Source: Promethearchaeota archaeon (GTDB lineage Archaea > Asgardarchaeota > Lokiarchaeia > Sigyniarchaeales > SOKP01). Taken from it: 64,000 nucleotides of DNA. The first letter of the stretch is position 1. Each line of letters starts with the position of its first letter. The translations under genes were made by a program, and so were the position numbers. Below the pieces are notes generated by a model that saw only the letters and a program-made list of their open reading frames with translations, searched no databases and was not told the DNA's origin. The DNA is taken from NCBI GenBank assembly GCA_030603385.1, contig JAUVXW010000008.1:1-64000 (forward strand). Reading direction: 5' to 3'. Positions 35,704 through 45,053 of the stretch are shown one piece after another.

Positions 35704-36110
35704 AATTTACTCCAATTAATGCTTTCAAAAAAAATTAACTAATAATGAGAAGATTACCTATTAGGAAATAACTGTATAAATTGTAGTTATTTAATTAATT
35801 GTCTTTTTCATAATCATAAAATTTTTATTTGATTATTTCATATCTATCTTAGAAATTTAGAAATATTTCATTCTAAAAATTATTCTCTTCTTTAATTGAG
35901 TTATATCGTGAGAGAAAGATATTCTATTTATTCAAAATAGCGTTTATAAAAAATTAGAACATATAAATAAATAAAATTTCGAGTGTTATTAATAGGTATA
36001 TTAATATACTGAGATAGTTGCTTAAAAGCAAATTATAAGAGAAAGAAATCAAATTCTAAATTTACTAATTTAGTAGAAATAAAAAATTAATTAAAAAAGA
36101 ATGAAGAATT
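35704..36110. other. Intergenic region between purN and aCPSF1
   Basis: A 407-base AT-rich space between divergently transcribed genes. I see no coding ORF. It contains the likely promoters for purN (minus) and for aCPSF1 (plus, TATA at 35961-35972). Confidence 0.5.
35961..35972 (+). promoter_or_regulatory. TATA box for aCPSF1 candidate
   Basis: ATATAAATAAAT is a good archaeal TATA element upstream of the aCPSF1 gene, with a leader of roughly 110 bases. Other AT-rich elements lie nearby, so the choice is uncertain. Confidence 0.3.
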
Positions 36111-38021
36111 ATGAGTTTCGAAGGAGAACTGATACGAATTAAAGATGAGATTGTTAAAATCCTTCCACCCGAAATAAAGGTTCATAAGATCGAATTTGAG
36201 GGTCCGGAAATTGCTGTTTATTCTGAGAATTCTGATGTAGATGCTGTCGAAAACTCTACAATATTAAAGGATTTAGCTAAAACTATGAGAAAACGTGTTG
36301 TATTTCGTTGGAATGTAGAAAAACGTAAAGATCCCGTTGAAACTAAAGAATACATAACAAATTTAATCAATGAAGACGCAGAAATTACTAATATTGAATT
36401 TGATCACACACGCGGCGAGGTAATCATTGAATCAGTAAAACCTGGACTTGTAATTGGTAAAAAAGGAGTTAACTTAAAGGACATAAGATCAAATACATTT
36501 TGGCAACCTAGAACTATTAGAACTCCTCCACTTGCATCTAGAACTATTCAATTAATTAGGGGTATGCTTAAAAAAGAGAGACAAACTCAAAAAGATATAT
36601 TATTAAAAATTGGAAAAAGAATTCATAGACCACCTCTATTCAAAGATTTAAACATAAGATTAACCGCATTAGGAGGTTTTCGTGAAGTAGGAAGGTCTTG
36701 TATATTAATGCAGACCCGAGATAGTAGTGTATTATTAGATGTAGGCTTAAATGTAGGGAGTCCTAATGATAAATTTCCATTTTTTGATGTCCCTGAATTT
36801 TCTTTAAGAGATCTTGATGCTGTTATCATTACACATGCACATTTAGATCATTGTGGACTAGTTCCATTTCTTTATAAATATGGGTATCGTGGTCCAGTTT
36901 ATTGTACGTTACCTACACGTAATTTATCTACAATGTTACAACTAGATTTTATTCAAATATGTGAAAAGGAAGGATCACCGTTACCGTATTCTAAAAGAGA
37001 TGTTAAACAAACAGTTCTTCATACAATTCCACTTTCTTGGGGAAAGGTAACTGATATTGCTCCTGATATTAAATTAACACTTCATAATTCAGGTCATATT
37101 TTAGGATCTTCAATGGTTCATTTGCATTTTGGTAAAGGAGATTATAATTTTGTCTATACAGGTGATTTTAAATTTCAAAAAACTCGATTATTAGAAAAAG
37201 CAGCCGTTAAGTTTCCTAGAGTTGAAAGTTTATTAATAGAATCAACATATGGCGGACCTCAAGATCGTATTCCAAGTAGACAAGAATCTGAGAGAGAACT
37301 TAAACAGATTTTAAATTCTACTATTAAAAGAGGTGGAAAAGTTTTAGTTCCAGTTCTCGCCGTAGGACGTGCTCAAGAACTGCTAATAGTCCTTGAGGAA
37401 TACATCTCAAAGGGTTTTATTGATCAAGTGCCCATTTTTATCGATGGTTTAATTAGTGAAGCTACAGCAATACATACAGCTAATCCGGACTTTCTTAGTA
37501 GTGATTTAAGGGAGAAAATTTTGCATCAAGGGAAAAATCCTTTTTTGAGCGACTATTTCGAGACTGTTTCCGCTCAAGAAGAAAGACGGGATATTATAAA
37601 AGGTGGACCTTGTATCATTTTGGCCACAAGTGGAATGCTTATAGGTGGTCCATCTGTACAATATTTAAGAGAATTGGCAAATGACCCTAAGAATTCGCTT
37701 ATTTTCGTTTCTTATCAAGTTAATGGAACTTTAGGCTCAAGGATACAAAAGGGATTTCGTGAGTTTACTTATGTAAATGCGAAAGGTCGTACCCAACTTG
37801 TAAAAATAAACCTAAAAGCTTTTACCCTTGAAGGGTTTTCAGGACATTCCTCACGTAGTCAAATTTCTCAGTTTTTAAGACGAATTCAACCAAGACCTAA
37901 ATCTATAATAGTAAATCATGGAGAAGCTTCTAAATGTGTAAGCTTGTCAACGATGATACATAAAAAACTAAGGAAACAAACAAGAAGTCCACTGAATTTG
38001 GAAACAATTTTACTGAAATGA
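36111..38021 (+). CDS. KH–beta-CASP ribonuclease aCPSF1
   Basis: The 636-residue protein is the archaeal CPSF73-like ribonuclease, which ends transcripts by cutting RNA. N-terminal KH-type domains occupy ~1-170, with GKKGVNLKDIR as the KH GxxG loop. The metallo-beta-lactamase core has THAHLDHCGL (HxHxDH), HNSGHILGSSM and YTGDFKF. The beta-CASP domain has ESTYGG and LVPVLAVGRAQELL. Motifs CIILATSGMLIGGP and LEGFSGHSSRSQI give late metal-ligand histidines. All essential motifs appear complete. In archaea it acts as the general transcription terminator at U-rich ends. Confidence 0.95.
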   Translation: MSFEGELIRIKDEIVKILPPEIKVHKIEFEGPEIAVYSENSDVDAVENSTILKDLAKTMRKRVVFRWNVEKRKDPVETKEYITNLINEDAEITNIEFDHTRGEVIIESVKPGLVIGKKGVNLKDIRSNTFWQPRTIRTPPLASRTIQLIRGMLKKERQTQKDILLKIGKRIHRPPLFKDLNIRLTALGGFREVGRSCILMQTRDSSVLLDVGLNVGSPNDKFPFFDVPEFSLRDLDAVIITHAHLDHCGLVPFLYKYGYRGPVYCTLPTRNLSTMLQLDFIQICEKEGSPLPYSKRDVKQTVLHTIPLSWGKVTDIAPDIKLTLHNSGHILGSSMVHLHFGKGDYNFVYTGDFKFQKTRLLEKAAVKFPRVESLLIESTYGGPQDRIPSRQESERELKQILNSTIKRGGKVLVPVLAVGRAQELLIVLEEYISKGFIDQVPIFIDGLISEATAIHTANPDFLSSDLREKILHQGKNPFLSDYFETVSAQEERRDIIKGGPCIILATSGMLIGGPSVQYLRELANDPKNSLIFVSYQVNGTLGSRIQKGFREFTYVNAKGRTQLVKINLKAFTLEGFSGHSSRSQISQFLRRIQPRPKSIIVNHGEASKCVSLSTMIHKKLRKQTRSPLNLETILLK

Positions 38022-38191
38022 ACAAATCTTTTATAAACATAGTTTTTAATTAGCGGATTAGAAGAAATCTAAGATTTGCAATGAATTAGCTTAAATAGCT
38101 CTTTTTCTCCTTTTAACATTTCTTAAAAGAAGAATTAATTTTTTTAAACAGTATTAATTAACTTCTTTAAATAAATGTTTAGTGGTAATTT

Positions 38192-39139
38192 TTGAATATT
38201 AAAAGCTTTCTATTAAAAATAAAAAATCATCGAACGACTATATCTAGACATATCGTTCAGATTGTTGCTTTCATCATAATTAATTATATTCTCTTAGAAG
38301 TAATTTTTTCGATAAATCTATTAAGTTTAGATAGGCTCGTAAAAATTCTTCCTATTATCAATTCCCCAAGAAATCCAATTTCAAGTGGAGCTGGAATTAT
38401 GGAGTATATTTTTTATTTTATTGTGGAAGGAATTTTTCCAATATTTTTAATTGCGGTATTAGTAATTATTCTATTACTTACTAATCGAGTTTTTTGTGGA
38501 TGGATTTGTCCTATCGGTACAATTCAAGATGCATGTGCAGCTATTCCAGTACCTAAAAAGAGGGTAAAAATCAGTACTCATAAATCATTGTTAAAAATTA
38601 AGTATGTGTTTGTAATTTTAATTACAATTATAGTTTTTCCTCTTGCAATTACAGCGACGACTAATTATGAATTTTATTTAGATTATAGAGCAAATATAGG
38701 GGAGTTTGGAGATAAACCTATGGGTTTTTTTTCCTTATCAGAATATATTTTTGTATTCTTTCCGAATATGATTATAGATATGATTCAGACAGGGAGTATA
38801 CAACCATTATTCTCTAATATGTTGACATTTATTACATTTTTCTTTTATTTTATAATAATCGTCTTATCAGTATGGTATCCACGAGTATATTGCAGATACT
38901 TTTGCCCTTTTGCCGCGATTGCCTCAGCAGTCTCAGAATATTCCTTTTTAAAATTAACAAGAAATCCTGTGAGATGTGTAGGAAGGTCTGAGTGTGGAAT
39001 ATGTGAAAAGGTATGTCCAAAACAAATTAGAATGTTGGATGAACCTTTTGAGTTTTTTACTGGTAAAGGAGAGTGCAATTTTTGCTTGAAATGTAAAGAA
39101 TCATGCCCCTATGATGCTATTGATATGAAATTTGGGTAA
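38192..39139 (+). CDS. NapH-like ferredoxin-type membrane protein
   Basis: The 315-residue protein has about five membrane helices. Between them are two NapH/NosR-type cysteine motifs, FCGWICPIG and YCRYFCPF. Two C-terminal 4Fe-4S ferredoxin motifs follow: CVGRSECGICEKVCPK and CNFCLKCKESCPYDAID. It would carry electrons from quinol or ferredoxin across or at the membrane to a partner not in this window. The TTG at 38192 is the only good start before the first helix. The role of the partner reductase is unknown. Confidence 0.85.
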   Translation: MNIKSFLLKIKNHRTTISRHIVQIVAFIIINYILLEVIFSINLLSLDRLVKILPIINSPRNPISSGAGIMEYIFYFIVEGIFPIFLIAVLVIILLLTNRVFCGWICPIGTIQDACAAIPVPKKRVKISTHKSLLKIKYVFVILITIIVFPLAITATTNYEFYLDYRANIGEFGDKPMGFFSLSEYIFVFFPNMIIDMIQTGSIQPLFSNMLTFITFFFYFIIIVLSVWYPRVYCRYFCPFAAIASAVSEYSFLKLTRNPVRCVGRSECGICEKVCPKQIRMLDEPFEFFTGKGECNFCLKCKESCPYDAIDMKFG

Positions 39140-39247
39140 AATCTAATATAAAGATTCTCACAAGTGAAATTTTTAGATAAGATAAACCTTTATTTTGATC
39201 GTACTAATCTTATATTAAAAACAATCTTATAAGGGTTAAATTAAGCA

Positions 39248-40450
39248 ATGGATAAGAAAACAACTGAGCAACTGCAAGCAAGGATGAAGAGAGACGTTAA
39301 TGTGGGAATTCACGGGATATTAGATGCAGAAGCGACTAGATATTTTGAAGATGAAAGTGAAGATATCAGACCTCCTTTCTTTAGAGATGTAGACAGAATA
39401 GTTCATTCAAAGGCTTTTAGTCGTTATATAGATAAATCTCAAGTTTTCTTTGATATCAATAATGCCAATATCACTCATAGATCTCTTCATGTAACTTTAG
39501 TATCAAGAGTCAGCAGGCAGATTGGACGTGTTTTAAGATTAAATACTGATTTAATAGAAGCGATAGCTTTGGGACATGATATTGGGCACTCTCCCTTTGG
39601 GCACCTCGGAGAAGAATTATTAAATGATCTTAGTCGAGATTATAATATGGGAACATTTAGCCATAATGCCCAAGGTATAAGATGGCTTTCTTATCTTGAA
39701 AAAAGATTTCCAGAGAAACCTGCTAAGGGACTAAACTTGACTTTACAAGTTCTAGATGGCATTCTTTGTCATGATGGTGAAGTTAATGAGCAAAAATTAA
39801 AGCCAATTAAACGAAATGGAAAAAAATGGGAAGATCATCTTAAAGAATACGAAGATTGCTTTAATGAAAACAAAATCAATAGAATCCCAATGTCTTATGA
39901 GGGTATAGCAGTAAGATTTGCTGATACAATAAGCTATATTGGTAGAGATATTGAAGATGCCATTTTGTTAAAACTTATAAGTCGAAAAGAAATCCCTGAA
40001 TTTTGCAAAGAAGTATTAGGGGATACGAACGCTAAGATAATCAATACTCTCATAACAGATTTGTTAAACTATAGCCTTGATAATGATGTAATTGGTTATT
40101 CTGACAATATCTTTAAAGCATTAAAACAACTTAAAGCTTTCAACTATGATAAAATATATACAAGAAGAGATCTCTTTAAAAAAAATTCAACTGAAAAGAC
40201 CTTCGTAGATAACTTAAGAAATAAGTTTAAATTAATCTTTACTCTATGTTTAAAAGATTTGGAAGAAGATAATTATGATTCTCCTATTTTTAGAGACCAT
40301 ATTGAATATATTGATGATCAAAATTATAGATCTTATTTTCAGCTTCTCAAAAAAAATAATAAACTAACTTTAATCGTTAGAGATTACATTGCTGGTATGT
40401 CTGATAAATACTTTAGTGAAACATTTGAAAGATTTCACAAAGGAAATTGA
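39248..40450 (+). CDS. HD-domain dGTPase-like protein
   Basis: The 400-residue protein has the HD metal site of dGTP triphosphohydrolases: FRDVDRIVHSKAFSRYIDKSQVF, then HRSLHVTLVSRVSRQIGR with His81, then ALGHDIGHSPFGHLGE (His110, Asp111), and a later YEGIAVRFADTISYIGRDIED with the remaining Asp ligand. All are in the expected order. It probably removes triphosphate from dNTPs, with substrate preference uncertain. The C-terminal ~120 residues are a helical extension. It is 100 bases after the NapH-like gene and may or may not be co-transcribed. Confidence 0.87.
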   Translation: MDKKTTEQLQARMKRDVNVGIHGILDAEATRYFEDESEDIRPPFFRDVDRIVHSKAFSRYIDKSQVFFDINNANITHRSLHVTLVSRVSRQIGRVLRLNTDLIEAIALGHDIGHSPFGHLGEELLNDLSRDYNMGTFSHNAQGIRWLSYLEKRFPEKPAKGLNLTLQVLDGILCHDGEVNEQKLKPIKRNGKKWEDHLKEYEDCFNENKINRIPMSYEGIAVRFADTISYIGRDIEDAILLKLISRKEIPEFCKEVLGDTNAKIINTLITDLLNYSLDNDVIGYSDNIFKALKQLKAFNYDKIYTRRDLFKKNSTEKTFVDNLRNKFKLIFTLCLKDLEEDNYDSPIFRDHIEYIDDQNYRSYFQLLKKNNKLTLIVRDYIAGMSDKYFSETFERFHKGN

Positions 40451-40469
40451 TAAAAAGTACCAAACAGAT

Positions 40470-43133
40470 TTAGTTTTTAACTGGTTTATTATTTTTCCTT
40501 GATTGTTTACTTGAAAGAGCTTCTCTTAATTGATCGATAAAAGATAATTTTTCATCTTTCTTCTTCTTTCTTTTTTTCTTAAGGATTTTAACCACTTGAC
40601 CTTGCTCTTTCTCTTGCTCTTGATATGAATGCCGTAATTCGATGCAATATTTGTCTGGTATACTTGCTCTATCCACATTTTTACCTTTTTTCTTTTTCTT
40701 TATATAATCATCTATTAATTCTATTAACTCATCAAGTAATTCTACCAAAAAGTCTTCTATCTTTTTTCCTACTATCTCTTCAATAAAATCTACGAGAAGC
40801 TCTTTCATAAGTTTACCTACATAATGAAAATATAATTCTAATCCGGATTCGTGCTCAAATAATAAGATTTCACGCGTATTTAGAGAAAACTTCAGACTAT
40901 CAATATCATTTTTCCATTCTGCTAAGCAAAGAGGCTTACTATCCTTAATATAACTCTTAGATTTAACAATTTCTCTGAGGTCCTTGTATTCATCTGGATA
41001 GATTCTCGCATTTCCAAAACCTCGATTACTTTTATTTAGAGGAACTGGTAAGTCATCTTTATATTCTAATGGTTTTAATTTTAATGAAACTATTTCTTCT
41101 TTATCTTTCTTTAAATGGTTACATGCGTATTCAAGATTTTTTGAGTAATCGTCGATATTAGAAGTTTTAGTCTTGTAGTCAGTAAAAAATTCGTTAAATT
41201 CTTTCTCTCTTTCTTCAATATTTCTAGAAAGCTCTTTAAGTTTACGTCTTTTTTTTCTCAAAAATTCTTGGTTATGCCATTTACGGAGTGAAATAAAGTT
41301 TGCAGTTGAAGCAACAAAACCAATAAGAACTAATAAGGTAACTACGAATGCGAGAATAAATGGCCATGGAGGTGATACTGTTATATCATAAGATTCCCAA
41401 GTACATGAGTAAAAATCTAATTTATTAAGAGCATTTTGCTGAAATCCAGTCAAGTTTATGTGATGAGCATGGTATAATTTTGGGACATTTAACCAGATGT
41501 ATGGCATATCATCAATCAAAAGCTCTTGAATTCCATCATATAGAGCTTCTCTTAATACAGGATTTCTTTCTATAAGAGCTTCTTCCATCAAAAGCTGAAC
41601 ATTATCCCAAAGATAATATGGATTTCTACCAGCTAATTGAGCTTCTGTGAAACCATTATACTGCGCTCCATTCATTCTTATAGAACTATTCGTATAAAAA
41701 TTGTCTATAAAAAGGCTTGGATCATTAAAATCTGGCATGTATCCAAAAATATAGAGTTCTAATTCATTTCTATGATGGGCTCCCTTTTCTTCTAATATTT
41801 CTATAAACGTAAGCCATGAGGTACTGGCGTTTGTTATTTGAATTCCTGTTTTATTTAGATTATTCTGTAGCAATAGAAATATACTCTCCCGATAAAAGTT
41901 TAAAGCATTATAGGTAAAATTATATGAAACAAACACATTATTTGTCCAATTATCCTCAGTAATTCCGGGAAAAGTTGGATCAAATCCTACCCCAAACCCC
42001 ATCGATTGCATAATCATCCTTGCATGTGTAATGTTGAAGTTAGGTAAATTGAATGAATCATTGGCATATCTAATACCTGTGGGTATGGGTGAACTCATCC
42101 TCATTGTTCTTCCTGCTTTTAATACATCAATTATATATGAGTAATTAATACTGTAAGAAATCACCTCTCTAAATGTTCTATTTATTAATATATTATTTAC
42201 ACCTAAATATTCAATTATTCCAGCAGTCTTATTGAAATCTAAAACAGTTATATTAGGATCAGCTGTAAAATTTTCTAAAAACGACGATGAAGGATTAGAT
42301 AAAAAATGAATCCCATTCTTCAGTAATGCTTCATTTCTCAGATTTGAATTGCTGATTATTGAAAACACTAATATATCAATACTTGCTTTCCCCCTCCAAT
42401 AGTTATCAAATGCATGGAAACTTACTTCAAAATTATTTACATAATAATCATAAACAAATGGACCAGTCCCTACTAAATCTCCTGTATTAGTGTCGATATA
42501 TTCGGTAACGGGAGTAGAAAAGGGTGATAAAATATAAGAACCACTAAAACATAATAAAGCCTCAAAAGGAGCATACGGACCATTTAAAATAAAGGTAACA
42601 TTGTAAGCACTATTTATTCTAACTTCTTTTACAATTGGAATCCCACTTGGGAATTTGTATAAGTACTCTAATTGAGTTCTAAACTCATAATTAGTACCGG
42701 TGGTGTTTAAAGCCCAAGCCATTCTTTGCCATGTAAAATTCACTGCACTAGCATTAAAGATTGTCCCGTCATGGAATAAAACGTTTTGTCTGAGAAGAAC
42801 AGTATATTCTGTACCATTTAGATTCCATGATCCATAATCGGAAGCAAGATGAGGAATTATTTTAAGTTCTGGATCTGCCAAGTCATAAGTAAATAATCCT
42901 TCACAGATTTGGTCAATTACTTCAAATGAATTTGATTCCCAAGCAAGTTGTGGATCAAGATAACTCGGACCATAAGCTACCCCAACTTTAAAGGGAGTGA
43001 TTGTAGAACTACTGCTCATCCGTAAATTTGAATCTAGATGCATATTATTATTCTGTGTGCTTATATCGAAAAAGAATACAGCAGATAGCATTAATAAAAG
43101 TAGTATTAAAACTGACTTTAGACTTTTTTTCAT
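40470..43133 (-). CDS. Membrane-anchored SBP family 5 protein with cytosolic tail
   Basis: The 887-residue protein begins with a signal/anchor (LKSVLILLLLMLSAVFFFDIS), then an extracellular SBP_bac_5 domain (~50-570). Family markers are SYLDPQLAWESNSFEVIDQI, then YTVLLRQNVLFHDGTIFNAS, then VGTGPFVYDYYV. A membrane helix follows near 584-606 (PFILAFVVTLLVLIGFVAS). The last ~280 residues are cytosolic, with a coiled coil and Lys/Glu-rich helices (FLRKKRRKLKELSRNIEERE). Peptide-binding proteins for ABC importers normally lack such a tail, and no permease or ATPase is nearby. A receptor-like role for peptides is an inference. Confidence 0.8.
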   Translation of the reverse strand: MKKSLKSVLILLLLMLSAVFFFDISTQNNNMHLDSNLRMSSSSTITPFKVGVAYGPSYLDPQLAWESNSFEVIDQICEGLFTYDLADPELKIIPHLASDYGSWNLNGTEYTVLLRQNVLFHDGTIFNASAVNFTWQRMAWALNTTGTNYEFRTQLEYLYKFPSGIPIVKEVRINSAYNVTFILNGPYAPFEALLCFSGSYILSPFSTPVTEYIDTNTGDLVGTGPFVYDYYVNNFEVSFHAFDNYWRGKASIDILVFSIISNSNLRNEALLKNGIHFLSNPSSSFLENFTADPNITVLDFNKTAGIIEYLGVNNILINRTFREVISYSINYSYIIDVLKAGRTMRMSSPIPTGIRYANDSFNLPNFNITHARMIMQSMGFGVGFDPTFPGITEDNWTNNVFVSYNFTYNALNFYRESIFLLLQNNLNKTGIQITNASTSWLTFIEILEEKGAHHRNELELYIFGYMPDFNDPSLFIDNFYTNSSIRMNGAQYNGFTEAQLAGRNPYYLWDNVQLLMEEALIERNPVLREALYDGIQELLIDDMPYIWLNVPKLYHAHHINLTGFQQNALNKLDFYSCTWESYDITVSPPWPFILAFVVTLLVLIGFVASTANFISLRKWHNQEFLRKKRRKLKELSRNIEEREKEFNEFFTDYKTKTSNIDDYSKNLEYACNHLKKDKEEIVSLKLKPLEYKDDLPVPLNKSNRGFGNARIYPDEYKDLREIVKSKSYIKDSKPLCLAEWKNDIDSLKFSLNTREILLFEHESGLELYFHYVGKLMKELLVDFIEEIVGKKIEDFLVELLDELIELIDDYIKKKKKGKNVDRASIPDKYCIELRHSYQEQEKEQGQVVKILKKKRKKKKDEKLSFIDQLREALSSKQSRKNNKPVKN

Positions 43134-43276
43134 AAAATAACGCCCAAATGTGATAATTATGATCTATTATTCTACCAAGGTATAAAAATATATTTACCAC
43201 TTTGTCAATGAAAAGATGCTACTTAATATTTTTGCAATAATTTACCCGGAACAAGCTAAATTGCCTATTACCATTC

Positions 43277-43618
43277 CTATTTGATCTTTTCACCATCACT
43301 TTTCACTCTTTCAATTAACTGCTCATAGAAACTAACCAAATCTAAAAAAAACTCCTCATCGGAATAAATTTCTTCCTTACATTTTTCCCGCAAAAAAATA
43401 AAAAATCTTTTATGCCTACTATAACTAGAATCTTTATAAATAAATTCCTCTCCCTTTTTCTTAATCCCTACAAGCATACAAACCTTAACTAAGACATTAT
43501 CTGCAATATGATGTGCTAACTCAAAAATTTCATTAGATTCATTTTCTACTAACATCTTTGCCACGGACAACATTCGCTTTAAAGTCTGAACTCTTGCATT
43601 ATTATTGGTTTTTGTCAT
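43277..43618 (-). CDS. Small helical protein, HEPN-like
   Basis: This 113-residue, mostly helical protein has a central GIKKKGEEFIYKDSSYSRHKRFF. The R-x-x-x-x-H-like pattern of HEPN domains is not clearly present, so HEPN is only a weak idea. It starts at ATG with good composition and lies 143 bases from the SBP-like gene. I do not recognise it. Confidence 0.45.
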   Translation of the reverse strand: MTKTNNNARVQTLKRMLSVAKMLVENESNEIFELAHHIADNVLVKVCMLVGIKKKGEEFIYKDSSYSRHKRFFIFLREKCKEEIYSDEEFFLDLVSFYEQLIERVKSDGEKIK

Positions 43619-44187
43619 ACAAATTATTAGTAAGTTTGATATTAATATATTTTTTTGTACTTTTTTGTTGAAGTGTTATTGATCTCATTTTGAAATCACT
43701 TCGTGAATACGAAGTGAATTTAGTTCATTTAGATCTCCTATAAATCTCATAATTATATATTTCCAAGTAAAGATCCACTTACAATAGAGTTAGTCGCGAG
43801 GAAATTTAAAAAATGAAAAAGAAAAAAATATTACAGTCCTTACAATATAATCAAGTAAATTTAATTTAATTAAAAAATTTAATATATCATATTTACTCCA
43901 GACTAATATGGCTCTTTTTACAGAAATGCCAGTTATTTTTACAATTCCTTTGGATGTTTTGTTTACCGTCTTTGTGATATTATATCCTTTGGATTCTTGT
44001 TCATGTTTATTATTTTAATGAAATTAAGTTGGCAAACTATAATGGATATATTTCGTCAAACACTTTAAGTTAAAGTAAAAATTTTATTTGATTTCATTAA
44101 TAATAAGTAAATACTTTGCATTCTTTAAGAATTACTAAACTATAAAGTATTAATTTTATTTTATAAAAAAACTCAATTTAGAAAATT
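43619..44187. other. Large non-coding gap with one hairpin
   Basis: A 569-base gap. Only short, poor ORFs are found (e.g. ~36 residues from an ATG near 43907), none supported. It contains the strong hairpin at 43696-43717, listed separately, and AT-rich sequence. Confidence 0.45.
43696..43717. repeat. Perfect 9-bp hairpin
   Basis: TCACTTCGT and ACGAAGTGA pair perfectly around a GAAT loop. It is GC-richer than its surroundings and is the only strong inverted repeat in this gap. It might be an operator or RNA stem. Confidence 0.4.
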
Positions 44188-44829
44188 TTATATAATTAAC
44201 CTAACATACTCAATATATTTTGAAGTCTCTTGCTTTTTTACAAGCTTTAAAGTATTTATTAAAACTCGCATTATTTCATTTAAATCATTTTTAGAATATT
44301 CAAGATAGAATTCTGCATTAGATATCCCAGTGAATCCTTTTATTTTGAAGTCAATTATTTTGCGGTTTAAATTTAAAACAACCCTTTCAATTTTTTCATA
44401 ATTTAAGAATATTGTATAATTAATTATTTCTACTACATCAACAGGATATACTGAAAAATCAGTTTTATGATTTAATTTGAAATTTTTTCTTATATATCGC
44501 TTGTTGGTCAAAATATTATAATAATTATAATATTTAAGTTGTTTATATGATAATCCTAATAATTTACTTAATTTTTTATACTCCTTTAATAAAATCAATG
44601 AAACAGTTAAAGTTCCTAAAGTTAAGGTAGGTATAAGAAACATCAAAGAGAAAAAATTTCCTTGAATCATATAATAATAGAAAAATAATTTATATAAAAT
44701 TATAAAAAACATAATAAGAAACACTCCTAATCGAATAAAGTTCACTAGATTTACTGTTTTTTTAGTACACCATAAAATCTTCTCATCCTTAAGCAAATTT
44801 TCATTAAACTCTTCTACTTTTTCAGTCAA
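44188..44829 (-). CDS. Membrane protein with PH-like domain
   Basis: The 213-residue protein starts with NLLKDEKILWCTKK, the usual opening of bacterial PH-like (bPH/YdbT) proteins. Two membrane helices follow (about 28-47 and 55-80), then YYNILTNKRYIRKNFKL, which matches their LTN-R signature at the start of the PH-like domain, then beta-strands and a C-terminal helix. It is likely a membrane-bound cytosolic PH-like domain. The function is unknown. It starts at TTG; no ATG is near. Confidence 0.6.
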   Translation of the reverse strand: MTEKVEEFNENLLKDEKILWCTKKTVNLVNFIRLGVFLIMFFIILYKLFFYYYMIQGNFFSLMFLIPTLTLGTLTVSLILLKEYKKLSKLLGLSYKQLKYYNYYNILTNKRYIRKNFKLNHKTDFSVYPVDVVEIINYTIFLNYEKIERVVLNLNRKIIDFKIKGFTGISNAEFYLEYSKNDLNEIMRVLINTLKLVKKQETSKYIEYVRLII

Positions 44830-45053
44830 ATTAAAGACTTTTTCACTTATTTCAAATTTTTTAAAAATTCTCGACTTAAAGATATAAAATCAATCTAAAA
44901 AGGTTTTCTATTGGATTTAGTATTAATTTAGAGCTAAAATTGCGAATCTTCAACTTTGTCAATGGAAAGAATTAAAAATAGAGTATTCTTATTAAATCTT
45001 TGACCTTTTTTATTATAAATTAAATCCAATATCTATTATAAAAATGATATAAG

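Noticed and set aside
40470..43133. A standard oligopeptide ABC import operon.
   Set aside because: No permease or ATPase genes lie next to the binding protein, and it has a membrane helix with a long cytosolic tail.
43813..44030. Short plus-strand ORFs of 17-36 codons in the large gap.
   Set aside because: Too short, no ribosome-binding site and no coding character that I can support.
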